From: an uncultured Clostridia bacterium
GTDB lineage: Bacteria; Bacillota; Clostridia; Oscillospirales; Oscillospiraceae
Assembly: GCA_947365965.1 (NCBI GenBank)
Contig: CANAZG010000002.1
Location: 1-64,000 of the forward strand
Direction of reading: 5' to 3'
DNA length: 64,000 nucleotides
The notes below the pieces were generated by a model. It made no database searches. It was not told the DNA's origin and saw only the letters and a program-made list of their open reading frames with translations. Below, one piece after another: positions 37,345-46,277 of this stretch. Position numbers and translations under genes: made by a program. The stretch's first letter is position 1; each line of letters starts with the position of its first letter.

Positions 37345-37763
37345 TCCGATACGTGCTGGCGGAGGACAGGCCCTTCTGGCTCCGGCTGGACCGGCATCTG
37401 GCGGAGGAGGGCTTTGCCCGGAAGGTCCGGGACCGGGAGGGGTATGTCCTGCTGGAGGCAGGCCGCCCCGCCGGCCTGCTGCGCTGGAACCTCTTCTGGG
37501 ACGAGATCCCCTTCTGCACCCTCCTGGCCGTGGCGGAGGACCGGCGGGGCCAGGGGCTGGGGCGGGCTCTCCTGGCCCGGTGGGAATCGGACATGGCGGC
37601 CCGGGGCCATAAGCTGGTGATGACCTCCACCCGGGCGGACGAGCGCGCCCAGGGGTTTTACCGGCGGATGGGCTACCGGGACGCGGGGAGCCTGCTCCTC
37701 CGGGAGGCGGGCTATGAGCAGCCTGCGGAGCTGTTTTTCACCAAGGAACTGAAAGAGAAGTGA
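37341..37763 (+). CDS. GNAT-family N-acetyltransferase
   Basis: LLAVAEDRRGQGLGRALLARWESDMAARG, ADERAQGFYRRMGYRDAG. Confidence 0.88.
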   Translation: MIRYVLAEDRPFWLRLDRHLAEEGFARKVRDREGYVLLEAGRPAGLLRWNLFWDEIPFCTLLAVAEDRRGQGLGRALLARWESDMAARGHKLVMTSTRADERAQGFYRRMGYRDAGSLLLREAGYEQPAELFFTKELKEK

Positions 37764-37767
37764 TTGG

Positions 37768-38259
37768 ATGGCAAAAAGACACTACATCCCCGTGACGGCG
37801 GACGTGCCGGGGATCAGCGAGAGTATGCGGGCCTTCATTCGCAAGGTGATCCGCGCCGCCCTGGCGGCCCAGGGGGTGGACTTCCCCTGCGAGGTGGACG
37901 TGTGCGTCACCAACGACGCCAGGATCCGCGAGGTGAACCTGGAGCAGCGGGGGGTGGACCGGCCCACGGACGTGCTCAGCTTCCCCATGTTCCCCCTGGA
38001 GCCGGGACAGCTCCCCGGTCCGGAGGACGCGGACCCGGCCACGGGGCTGATCCCCCTGGGGGACATGATGCTCTCCATGGAGCGGGTCCAGGCCCAGGCC
38101 AAGGAGTACGGCCACTCTAACCGCCGGGAGCTGGCCTATCTGGTGGTCCACTCGGTCCTCCACCTGCTGGGCTATGACCACCTGGACGAGGGGCCGGAGA
38201 AGGCCCGGATGCGGGCCCGGGAGGAGGCCATTATGGCGGAGCTGGGATTGGAGCGGTAA
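37768..38259 (+). CDS. ybeY: Endoribonuclease YbeY (rRNA maturation)
   Basis: TDVLSFPMFPLE, AYLVVHSVLHLLGYDHLDEG zinc motif. Confidence 0.95.
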   Translation: MAKRHYIPVTADVPGISESMRAFIRKVIRAALAAQGVDFPCEVDVCVTNDARIREVNLEQRGVDRPTDVLSFPMFPLEPGQLPGPEDADPATGLIPLGDMMLSMERVQAQAKEYGHSNRRELAYLVVHSVLHLLGYDHLDEGPEKARMRAREEAIMAELGLER

Positions 38260-38260
38260 G

Positions 38261-39340
38261 ATGAAAACACAGAAAAGAAGGAGCGCTCTGAAAATCGCGG
38301 GCCTGGTCCTGCTGGCGGCGGCGGTCCTCTTCTCCCTTGTGTCCCTGGCGGCGGTGCAGGTTCTCTTCAGCGACACCTTCCGGCGCACCGCGCCCCGGGA
38401 GTACACCGCCAGCCTCCGCTATGGCGACGTGGCGGACCAGTACGGCCGGGAGGCGGTCAGCTTCCTCTCCGGCAAAAACCGCCTGCGGGGCCACCTCTAC
38501 GGCGGGGGAAACCCGGCGGGGCTGGTGGTCATCTCCCACGGCCTGGGGGGCGGCGAGGAGAGCTATCTGTCCGAGGCCCTGTACTTTGTGGATCACGGCT
38601 ATCAGGTCCTGTGCTACAGCAACACCGGCTGCTGGGACAGCGAGGGGAAAAACTGCGTGGGCCTGAGCCAGTCCCTGCTGGATCTGGACGCGGCCCTGAC
38701 CTGGGCGGAGGGGGAGAGCCGGTTCGACGGCCTGCCCGTCCTCCTCTACGGCCACAGCTGGGGCGGCTACGCCGCGGCGGCGGTCCTCCACTTTGACCAC
38801 CGGGTCACCGCCGCCGCCAGCGTGGCCGGGTTCAACGATCCCCTGCCTATGATCCTCTCCTGGGGGGAGGACATGATAGGGCCCCTGGTCTACGCGGAGT
38901 ATCCCTTCATCTGGCTCAACCAGAAGCTGACCTTCGGCGATACCCTGTCCCTGACAGCGGTGGACGCCATCAACGCCGCCGGTACGCCGGTGCTCCTCCT
39001 CCACGGCAGCGCTGACGGCACGGTGGGCTTTGACACGGTCAGCATCATGGCCGCCCGGGGCCGGATCACCAACCCCAACGTGGAGTACATCGTCCGCAGC
39101 CAGGAGGGGCAGGATGGACACAACAGCCTCTTCCAGTCCCCGGACAGCATCGCCTACCGGGAGGAGATCAACCGGGCCTATGAGGCCCTCTACGAGCAGT
39201 ACGGCGGGGAGATCCCGGATGACGTGAAGGAGGCCTTCTACGCGCCCATTGACAAGCGCCGGGCCTCGGCGGTGGACGGGGAATTTATGGACAGCGTTTT
39301 GGACTTCTACCAAAGGGCAAGCTCAATGCCCTCAGATTAA
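38261..39340 (+). CDS. Alpha/beta hydrolase with N-terminal TM
   Basis: MKTQKRRSALKIAGLVLLAAAVLF; LVVISHGLGGGEESYL, LYGHSWGGYAAAAVL, DGHNSLFQSPDS. Confidence 0.88.
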   Translation: MKTQKRRSALKIAGLVLLAAAVLFSLVSLAAVQVLFSDTFRRTAPREYTASLRYGDVADQYGREAVSFLSGKNRLRGHLYGGGNPAGLVVISHGLGGGEESYLSEALYFVDHGYQVLCYSNTGCWDSEGKNCVGLSQSLLDLDAALTWAEGESRFDGLPVLLYGHSWGGYAAAAVLHFDHRVTAAASVAGFNDPLPMILSWGEDMIGPLVYAEYPFIWLNQKLTFGDTLSLTAVDAINAAGTPVLLLHGSADGTVGFDTVSIMAARGRITNPNVEYIVRSQEGQDGHNSLFQSPDSIAYREEINRAYEALYEQYGGEIPDDVKEAFYAPIDKRRASAVDGEFMDSVLDFYQRASSMPSD

Positions 39341-39363
39341 GAAAGTTGAGGATTACCTGAGAA

Positions 39364-40275
39364 ATGAACGAGATCAAGAAAACAGCCATGATTACCATTG
39401 CCGGACGGCCCAACGTGGGCAAGTCCACCCTCACCAACGCCCTGGTGGGGGAGAAGATTGCCATTGTCTCCTCCAAGCCCCAGACCACCCGCACCCGCAT
39501 CTCCGGCGTGGCCAACCGGGGGGACACCCAGTTCGTCCTCCTGGACACCCCGGGCTTCCACAGGCCCCGGACCCGGCTGGGGGACTACATGGTAAAGGTG
39601 GTCCGGGAGTCGGTGGCGGACGTGGACGGGGTGTGCCTGCTGGTGGAGCCCATCGCCAAGGTGGGGCCCCCGGAGCAGGCCCTCATTGACCGGATCCGGG
39701 AGGAGAAGCTGCCCGCGGTGCTGGTCATCAACAAGATCGACACCGTGGAGAAGGCCCAGCTGCTGGAGGTGATGGCCGCCTACAGCGGCGCCTATCCCTT
39801 TGACGCCATTATCCCCATCTCCGCCCAGCGGAAGGAGGGCCTGGACGTGCTCATGGAGCAGCTGGAGAAGTACGCCGCCCCGGGCCCCCAGCTCTTCCCC
39901 GACGGCATGACCTCGGACCAGCCGGAGCGGCAGATTGCGGCGGAGATCGTCCGGGAGAAGCTGCTGCGGAACCTGGACAAGGAGGTGCCCCACGGCACGG
40001 CCGTGGAGGTGACCAGATTCTCCGAGCGGGACGGCGGCGGCACCGCCCCCGGGATCATTGATCTGGACGTGACCATCTACTGCGAGAAGGCCAGCCACAA
40101 GGGCATCATCATCGGCAAAAACGGGGCTACCCTGAAAAAAATCGCCTCCCACGCCCGGGAGGACATCGAGCGGTTTATGGGCGCGAAGGTCTACATGGAG
40201 ACCTGGGTAAAGGTGAAGGAGAACTGGCGGGATAATTTGAACTACGTCCGCTCCTTTGGGTATGACGAGCAGTAG
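39364..40275 (+). CDS. era: GTPase Era
   Basis: GRPNVGKSTLTNALVGEKIAIVS, DTPGFHRPRTRLGDYM, NKID, C-terminal KH domain GKNGATLKKIASHARED. Confidence 0.97.
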   Translation: MNEIKKTAMITIAGRPNVGKSTLTNALVGEKIAIVSSKPQTTRTRISGVANRGDTQFVLLDTPGFHRPRTRLGDYMVKVVRESVADVDGVCLLVEPIAKVGPPEQALIDRIREEKLPAVLVINKIDTVEKAQLLEVMAAYSGAYPFDAIIPISAQRKEGLDVLMEQLEKYAAPGPQLFPDGMTSDQPERQIAAEIVREKLLRNLDKEVPHGTAVEVTRFSERDGGGTAPGIIDLDVTIYCEKASHKGIIIGKNGATLKKIASHAREDIERFMGAKVYMETWVKVKENWRDNLNYVRSFGYDEQ

Positions 40276-40287
40276 GAGGGGACCGGC

Positions 40288-40836
40288 ATGGAATATACGG
40301 AGAAAACCGTCAAACTGAAAAACGGGAAAACCTGTTTCCTCCGCCGCGGGGAGGAGGCGGACGCAGCTATGCTGGTGGACTATTTGAAGGCCACCGCCGG
40401 GGAGACGCCCTATCTTATGCGGGAGCCGGAGGAGGTCCAACTCACGGCAGAGGAGGAGTGGGATCTCATCCGGGAGAAAAACAGCGAGGAGCGGACGCTG
40501 AACCTGCTGGCCTTTGTGGATGGAGAGCACGCTGGAAACTGCGCCTTCAACCCCGTCTCCGAGCGCAGCCGGGCCCGCCACCGCTGCACGGTGAGCATCG
40601 CCCTGTACCGGAAATTCTGGGGCATGGGCATCGGGACCGCCCTGCTGGGGGAGATCCTGGATATGGCAAAATCCGCGGGCTACGAGCAGGCGGAGCTGGA
40701 GGTGGTGTCCGCCAACCGGCCGGCCGCTGCGCTGTACAGAAAATTCGGCTTTGAGACCACCGGGACCATGCCCCGGGTGATGAAGTACGGGGACGGGACC
40801 TATGCGGATTTCCTGTTCATGGTGAAAACGCTGTAA
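40288..40836 (+). CDS. GNAT-family N-acetyltransferase
   Basis: SIALYRKFWGMGIGTALLGEILDMAKSAGYEQAELEVVSANRPAAALYRKFGFE. Confidence 0.92.
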   Translation: MEYTEKTVKLKNGKTCFLRRGEEADAAMLVDYLKATAGETPYLMREPEEVQLTAEEEWDLIREKNSEERTLNLLAFVDGEHAGNCAFNPVSERSRARHRCTVSIALYRKFWGMGIGTALLGEILDMAKSAGYEQAELEVVSANRPAAALYRKFGFETTGTMPRVMKYGDGTYADFLFMVKTL

Positions 40837-40914
40837 GGGAGCCAAATCCCCCACAACTTCCCACGGATGGTCCGTCCCCTTTCCGCCCAACATAAGGGCG
40901 GGAGGGAGAGGGCA

Positions 40915-41001
40915 TTGGAGGATAGATACTGGGACCTGTTCTGGGCCACCGGCGCGCCGGCGTTCTATCTTCTCACGAGGAAGGACGGGGAACAGGACTG
41001 A
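40915..41001 (+). CDS. yqzL: YqzL-family small protein (28 aa)
   Basis: TTG start after GGAGGGAGAGGGCA; MEDRYWDLFWATGAPAFYLLTRKDGEQD; lies between era and recO as in other Firmicutes. Confidence 0.72.
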   Translation: MEDRYWDLFWATGAPAFYLLTRKDGEQD

Positions 41002-41039
41002 CGGCGGGACCTCCCGCCGTCTACATAGAGGGACAAGAG

Positions 41040-41789
41040 ATGGCGAGAGAACGGACGGTAGTGAAGGGCATCGTGCTGCGGGCGGTGGACACCAAGGAGA
41101 GCGACAGGATATTGACCCTGCTGACGGCCCAGGGCAAGCTGCCCGTGGTGGCCAAGGGGGCCAGGAGCCGGAGGAGCCGGGTCACGGCCTGCACCCAGCT
41201 GCTGGCCTACGGCGAGCTGACCCTCAGCGAGAGCCGGGGCTGGCAGTACCTGACTGAGGGGAGCACCATCGAGCTCTTCCAGGGGATCCGGGGGGACATC
41301 GGGCTTCTGAGCCTGGCCAGCTACTTTGCGGAGCTGACGGAGGCGGTGGCCCAGGAGAACACGGAGAGCGGGGAGGTTTTATCCCTGCTGCTCAACGCCC
41401 TCTACGCCCTGGGGACCCTCAAGCGGCCGGAGAAGCTGGTGAAGGCGGCCTTTGAGCTGCGGCTGATGGGGGCGGCCGGCTTTGAGCCCCTGACGGACGC
41501 CTGCGCCTACTGCGGCGTGCCGGACCCGGCGGAGCCCCTGCTGGATACGGCGGGGGGCGTGATCCGGTGCAGACAGTGCGGCAGAGGGGAGCACGGGCTG
41601 TCCATGCCCCTGAGCCCCGCCTCCCTGACCGCCATGCGGTGGGCGCTCCGTCAGGAGGTCCGGCATCTGTGCGACTTCCGCCTGCCGGACCGGGACCTGG
41701 CCCTGCTGGCGGACGCGGCGGAGGCGTATGTCCACACGGTGCTGGAGCGGGGGTTCCGGACCCTGGACTTCTATAAGAGCCTGGGCTGA
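41040..41789 (+). CDS. recO: DNA repair protein RecO
   Basis: VVKGIVLRAVDTKESDRILTLLTAQGKLPVVAKGARSRRS; CxxC zinc motif. Confidence 0.95.
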   Translation: MARERTVVKGIVLRAVDTKESDRILTLLTAQGKLPVVAKGARSRRSRVTACTQLLAYGELTLSESRGWQYLTEGSTIELFQGIRGDIGLLSLASYFAELTEAVAQENTESGEVLSLLLNALYALGTLKRPEKLVKAAFELRLMGAAGFEPLTDACAYCGVPDPAEPLLDTAGGVIRCRQCGRGEHGLSMPLSPASLTAMRWALRQEVRHLCDFRLPDRDLALLADAAEAYVHTVLERGFRTLDFYKSLG

Positions 41790-41803
41790 GAGGAGGAGAC
41801 CAC

Positions 41804-42304
41804 ATGCAGGTGGAATTGACAGCGGTTCTCCCGGTGGAGAAGGAGACGCTCCGTAATTTACTGGAAAAATACAACTATGAGTTTTCGCAATATGATCTCA
41901 TCCCCTTCAACGAGGAGGGGCTGTACGGATACCGCTACCTGGACAGCTATTTCACCCAGCCGGACCGGGCGGCCTGGTTTATCCGGGCGGACCGGCATCT
42001 GGCGGGGTTTGTGCTGGTAAACCGCCACCCGGACTGCGGACGGCCCCTGGACTGGGCGGTGGCGGAGTTCTTCGTGGCCTACCCCTTCCGCCGCCGGGGG
42101 GTGGGCAGCGCGGCCATGGCGGAGATCTTCCGCCGGTTCAAGGGGAACTGGCAGATCAAGTACCACCCCCGCAACGAGGCCAGCGCCGCTTTCTGGCAGG
42201 CCGTGGCGGAGCGCGCCGCCGCCGGGGCGGTGGGGAACGTCTCGGGGGACAGCCCCTACCAGGACGGCTCGGAGGCCAGGGTGCTGTGCTTTTGCGTGGA
42301 ATAG
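41804..42304 (+). CDS. GNAT-family N-acetyltransferase
   Basis: EFFVAYPFRRRGVGSAAMAEIFRRFKGNWQIKYHPRNEASAAFWQAV. Confidence 0.87.
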   Translation: MQVELTAVLPVEKETLRNLLEKYNYEFSQYDLIPFNEEGLYGYRYLDSYFTQPDRAAWFIRADRHLAGFVLVNRHPDCGRPLDWAVAEFFVAYPFRRRGVGSAAMAEIFRRFKGNWQIKYHPRNEASAAFWQAVAERAAAGAVGNVSGDSPYQDGSEARVLCFCVE

Positions 42305-42305
42305 C

Positions 42306-42361
42306 GTTCTTTTTCTTTGTGAACAAAGAAAAAGAACCAAAAAGAAAAACTTTAGAGGTGG
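42306..42361. repeat. Dispersed hairpin element, copy F (inverted orientation)
   Basis: GTTCTTTTTCTTTGTGAACAAAGAAAAAGAAC + CAAAAAGAAAAACTTTAGAGGTGG; starts directly after the GNAT stop codon. Confidence 0.9.
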
Positions 42362-42366
42362 TATTC

Positions 42367-43002
42367 TTGGAGCTTGTCCTTTCCAGCGCGACAACAGCGG
42401 CGGTCAATCTGATCGTATTTTCATTTCTGCCGGTTCTCTGGTGGTTTTTCAGGCACAGAAGAGAGGGCGGGTTTTTGAAATGGATCGGCTTCTTTCGGCC
42501 GCAATTAAAAAGCAGCTGGCAGATACTGCTGTTGTTTGCTGTTTTGTATGCCTTCTTTTATAATTTTGATTTCACGCAGCTTGTGGATCCCCAGACCCTG
42601 GCGTACATAGAAAGCAGCGCCTCCGTATCCGCCAACGCCTTTGCGGGGCTGGGCGCGGCGGCTGTTCTGCCGGCCCTCATTGAAAATTTTATCGCCAACG
42701 GCGTGGCGGAGGAAATTCTATACAGAGGGTTTCTGTGCAAGAGATTATGCGGAAAAACCGGCATTGTGGGAGGAATTATTTTACAGGCTGTTTTGTTTGG
42801 CCTGATGCACAACATACTGTATATAGCGGCAGGACTGGATGTGGGGCTGTGGTATCACACCTTAACCTTTCTCTTCACGGGAACAGGCGCGTTATTATTG
42901 GGGTGGCTGAACGAAAAAATCTTCAATGGTTCCATAATCCCCAGCATTCTGCTGCATGGCGGCGGAAATTTTCTCGCATCCATGCTGATTGCTTTTGCCT
43001 AA
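42367..43002 (+). CDS. CPBP-family intramembrane metalloprotease
   Basis: NFIANGVAEEILYRGFLCKRL (EExxxR), FGLMHNILYI; TTG start 42367 with AGAGGTGG upstream inside repeat F (start uncertain). Confidence 0.86.
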   Translation: MELVLSSATTAAVNLIVFSFLPVLWWFFRHRREGGFLKWIGFFRPQLKSSWQILLLFAVLYAFFYNFDFTQLVDPQTLAYIESSASVSANAFAGLGAAAVLPALIENFIANGVAEEILYRGFLCKRLCGKTGIVGGIILQAVLFGLMHNILYIAAGLDVGLWYHTLTFLFTGTGALLLGWLNEKIFNGSIIPSILLHGGGNFLASMLIAFA

Positions 43003-43036
43003 AACAACTTTATGAACAATAAAAAAGCCTTAGAGG

Positions 43037-43119
43037 CGGAATCATAAGACTGCCGGCAGCTGCGGCATACAGCCTCTAAAAGTTCTTTTTGATTCTTTTT
43101 CTTTCAAGAAAAAGAATGG
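43037..43119. repeat. Dispersed hairpin element, copy G with extended left arm
   Basis: GCGGAATCATAAGACTGCCGGCAGCTGCGGCATACAGCCTCTAAAAGTTCTTTTTGATTCTTTTTCTTTCAAGAAAAAGAATGG. Confidence 0.88.
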
Positions 43120-43150
43120 ATACTGAATAGTACATCTGGAGTATTGATTT

Positions 43151-45535
43151 ATGAGCGAACTATTTGATAAATCCATTCGCACCCTGGAGCTGCCAGCGGT
43201 CCTGCGGATGCTGGCGGACCAGACCAACTGCGCCGCGGCCCGGGAGAAGGCCCTGGCCCTGGTCCCCCAGACGGACGTGGACGACGTGAAGCGTCTCCAG
43301 GACGAGACGGACGCGGCCCGGGACATGATCGGGCTGAAGGGCTCCCCGCCCTTCTCGGGCATCAAGCCCGTGGCGGAGAGCCTCTACCGGGCGGACCACG
43401 GCGGCGCCCTGAACACCCGGGAGCTGCTGGACATCGCCGGGGTGCTCCGCTGCGCCCGGCGGGTGGGGGACTACCCGGGGGATCAGGAGAAGAAGTCCGC
43501 CATTGACGTTCTCTTCTCCGCCCTGCGGGGGAATCGATTCCTGGAGGAGCGGATCTTCTCCGCCATCCTGGAGGAGGACGTAATCGCCGACACCGCCAGC
43601 CCCGCCCTGGCGGACATCCGCCGCCACATGCGGGTGGCGGCCGCCAAGGGCCGGCAGATACTGCAAAAGATCATCTCCTCCCAGAGCTACGGCAAGGTCC
43701 TCCAGGAGGCCATCATCACCCAGCGGGACGGCCGGTTCGTGGTGCCGGTGAAAGCGGAGTTCCGCTCCAGCCTCCCGGGGCTGGTCCACGATGTCAGCTC
43801 CAGCGGCGCCACCATCTTCGTGGAGCCCATGGGCGTGGTCCAGGCCAACAACGAGCTCAAGGAGCTGGAGGCCAAGGAGAAAAAGGAGATCGAGCGCATC
43901 CTTCGGGAGCTGTCCGCCCAGGCGGCGGGCTGCTGCGGCGACATCCTCTCGGACTACGATCTGCTGGTGGGCCTGGATCTCATCTTCGCCCGGGGCCAGC
44001 TCAGCTATCAGATGAACGCCAGCCGGCCGGAGATCCGGCGCAACGGCAGCATCAGCCTCCGCCACGCCCGCCACCCCCTGCTGGACACGGGCCGTGCCGT
44101 GCCCATCTCCGTTGAGCTGGGCCAGCGGTTCGACACCCTGGTCATCACCGGGCCCAACACCGGCGGCAAGACCGTGAGCCTGAAGACCCTGGGCCTTTTG
44201 ACCCTCATGGCCCAGTGCGGGCTCCACATCCCCGCCGACGACCGCAGCGCGGTGAGCGTATTCGACCGGGTGCTGGCGGATATCGGCGACGAGCAGAGCA
44301 TTGAGCAGAGCCTGTCCACCTTCTCCGCCCACATGATGAACATCGTGAAGATTCTGGAGGAGGCGGACAGCCACAGCCTCATCCTCTTTGACGAGCTGGG
44401 GGCGGGCACGGACCCGGTGGAGGGCGCGGCCCTGGCCATTGCCATCATCCAGCACGTCCGGGACCGGGGGGCCAGAGTGGCCGCCACCACCCACTACGCG
44501 GAGCTGAAGACCTTCGCCATGACCACCGAGGGGGTGGAGAACGCCAGCTGTGAGTTCGACGTGGAGACCCTGCGGCCCACCTACAAGCTCCTCATCGGCA
44601 TCCCCGGCAAGTCCAACGCCTTCGCCATCTCCCGGCGGCTGGGCCTGGATCCGGCGGTGATCGAGACCGCCAAGGCCCAGATGGACAGCGAGTCCGTCCG
44701 GTTTGAGGACGTGCTCACCCAGCTGGAGGAGAAGCGCCAGCGGCTGGAGAAGGACCAGGGCGAGGCCGAGCGCCTGCGGGCGGTCCGGGAGGAGGACGCC
44801 CGGCGGGCCAGGGAGTTCCGGGAGCAGATGGAGCGGGCCAAGGAGAACGCCCGCACCCGGGGCGAGGCCGAGGCCCGGCGCATCGTCCGGGAGGCCCGGG
44901 CCCAGGCGGACGCCATCTTTGAGGAGCTCAGCCAGCTGCGCCGGGAGCAGGAGAAGGCGGTCAGCTGGCAGAACGTCAACGACGCCCGCTCCGCCATCCG
45001 GGGCAGGCTGAACCAGATGGAGGAGGAGCTCCACTTTGAGGCGGAGCGGGAGCCCATCCCCGCCCCCAGCCGCCCCATCCGGGCCGGAGACCTGGTGGAG
45101 CTGGGGGGCACCCGGAAGCAGGCCGTGGTTGCGGCGGTGAACGGGGAGAAGCTGACCCTGACGGCGGGGAACATGAAGCTGACCGTCAAGGCCGGGGAGG
45201 TCCGGCTGGTGGAGGAGGCCGAGGTCCGGGAGAAGAAGGAGGCCAAGCGGCAGGTGGCCACAGCGGTCCGGCTCCAGGGGGCCCGGGCGGCCATCAGCGA
45301 GCTGGATATCCGGGGGCTGATGACTGACGAGGCGGATCTGGCGGTGGACCGATTCCTGGACAACGCGGTCATGGGCAAGCTCAACGTGGTGACCATCATC
45401 CACGGCAAGGGCACCGGCGCGCTGCGCAAGGCCGTCCACCAGCAGCTCAAGCGCCACCCGTCCGTGAAGAACTACCGCCTGGGCCGCTACGGCGAGGGCG
45501 AGGACGGCGTGACGGTGGTGGAGCTGCGGCAGTAG
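43151..45535 (+). CDS. mutS2: Endonuclease MutS2
   Basis: 794 aa; TGPNTGGKTVSLKTLGLLTLMAQCGLHIPA, FDELGAGTDPVEGAALA, C-terminal Smr domain IHGKGTGALRKAVHQQLKRH. Confidence 0.97.
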   Translation: MSELFDKSIRTLELPAVLRMLADQTNCAAAREKALALVPQTDVDDVKRLQDETDAARDMIGLKGSPPFSGIKPVAESLYRADHGGALNTRELLDIAGVLRCARRVGDYPGDQEKKSAIDVLFSALRGNRFLEERIFSAILEEDVIADTASPALADIRRHMRVAAAKGRQILQKIISSQSYGKVLQEAIITQRDGRFVVPVKAEFRSSLPGLVHDVSSSGATIFVEPMGVVQANNELKELEAKEKKEIERILRELSAQAAGCCGDILSDYDLLVGLDLIFARGQLSYQMNASRPEIRRNGSISLRHARHPLLDTGRAVPISVELGQRFDTLVITGPNTGGKTVSLKTLGLLTLMAQCGLHIPADDRSAVSVFDRVLADIGDEQSIEQSLSTFSAHMMNIVKILEEADSHSLILFDELGAGTDPVEGAALAIAIIQHVRDRGARVAATTHYAELKTFAMTTEGVENASCEFDVETLRPTYKLLIGIPGKSNAFAISRRLGLDPAVIETAKAQMDSESVRFEDVLTQLEEKRQRLEKDQGEAERLRAVREEDARRAREFREQMERAKENARTRGEAEARRIVREARAQADAIFEELSQLRREQEKAVSWQNVNDARSAIRGRLNQMEEELHFEAEREPIPAPSRPIRAGDLVELGGTRKQAVVAAVNGEKLTLTAGNMKLTVKAGEVRLVEEAEVREKKEAKRQVATAVRLQGARAAISELDIRGLMTDEADLAVDRFLDNAVMGKLNVVTIIHGKGTGALRKAVHQQLKRHPSVKNYRLGRYGEGEDGVTVVELRQ

Positions 45536-45591
45536 GCGGTTTTGGAGGATATCCGGAGGCGGGCAGATTCGGGCAGGAAGGGAGCGTTTGC

Positions 45592-46173
45592 ATGGATACT
45601 AATCTGGCGTATCGGGAGGAGCGGCGGGAGGAGCGGCGGGAGGAGCTGATCGGCGGCAAGGCGGTCATGATGTCCCCTGCGTCCATCAACCACGTTTTTG
45701 TTGCGGGAAATATCTATGGGATCTTTCGGGACTATTTGAGGGGAAAATCCTGTGTGCCCCTGATGGACGGCGCCAAGGTGTACCTGACAGAGGAGGACCA
45801 CCTCGTCCCCGACGTGATGGTGGTCTGCGACCCGGACAAGATCCGGCATGACGGCGTACACGGTGCGCCGGATCTGGTGGTGGAGGTTCTCTCTCTCAGC
45901 ACCGCCAGGAACGACCGATCCCACAAAAAGGACGTTTACGCCAGATGCGGGGTAAAGGAGTACTGGCTGGTCAGCCCCAATGAAAAGTTCGTGGAGGTCT
46001 ACCGCAGCGCCGGCACAGAGCTCAAGCTCCATGAGATCTACGCCATCTACCCCGACTGGGAGCTGGCCGGGATGCGCGAGGAGGAGCGCTCCGCCGTGGC
46101 CACCCACTTCCGGTGCAGTCTGTTTGACGATCTGGACATTGCCCTGGAGGACGTCTTCTACCGCACCATCTGA
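45592..46173 (+). CDS. Uma2-family (DUF820) restriction-endonuclease-fold protein
   Basis: VFVAGNIYGIFRDYL, LVPDVMVVCDPDKIRHDGVHGAPDLVVEVLSLSTARNDRSHKKDVYARCGVKEYWLV. Confidence 0.92.
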   Translation: MDTNLAYREERREERREELIGGKAVMMSPASINHVFVAGNIYGIFRDYLRGKSCVPLMDGAKVYLTEEDHLVPDVMVVCDPDKIRHDGVHGAPDLVVEVLSLSTARNDRSHKKDVYARCGVKEYWLVSPNEKFVEVYRSAGTELKLHEIYAIYPDWELAGMREEERSAVATHFRCSLFDDLDIALEDVFYRTI

Positions 46174-46238
46174 GCGGCCGCCCATTTCCCTCTTGCCCTT
46201 TCCGCCGGGGGGATGTATAATGAGAGTGAATATACAAA

Positions 46239-46262
46239 GGCAGGGCCCTGCGGGCCCTGCCC
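46239..46262. promoter_or_regulatory. Hairpin GGCAGGGCCCTGCGGGCCCTGCC in leader of yitT-like gene
   Basis: GC-rich inverted repeat 15 nt upstream of ATG. Confidence 0.45.
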
Positions 46263-46277
46263 CTATGGAGGGAACGT

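Noticed and set aside
43160-45457. 765-aa minus-strand ORF
   Set aside because: Antisense to mutS2, which has all expected motifs.
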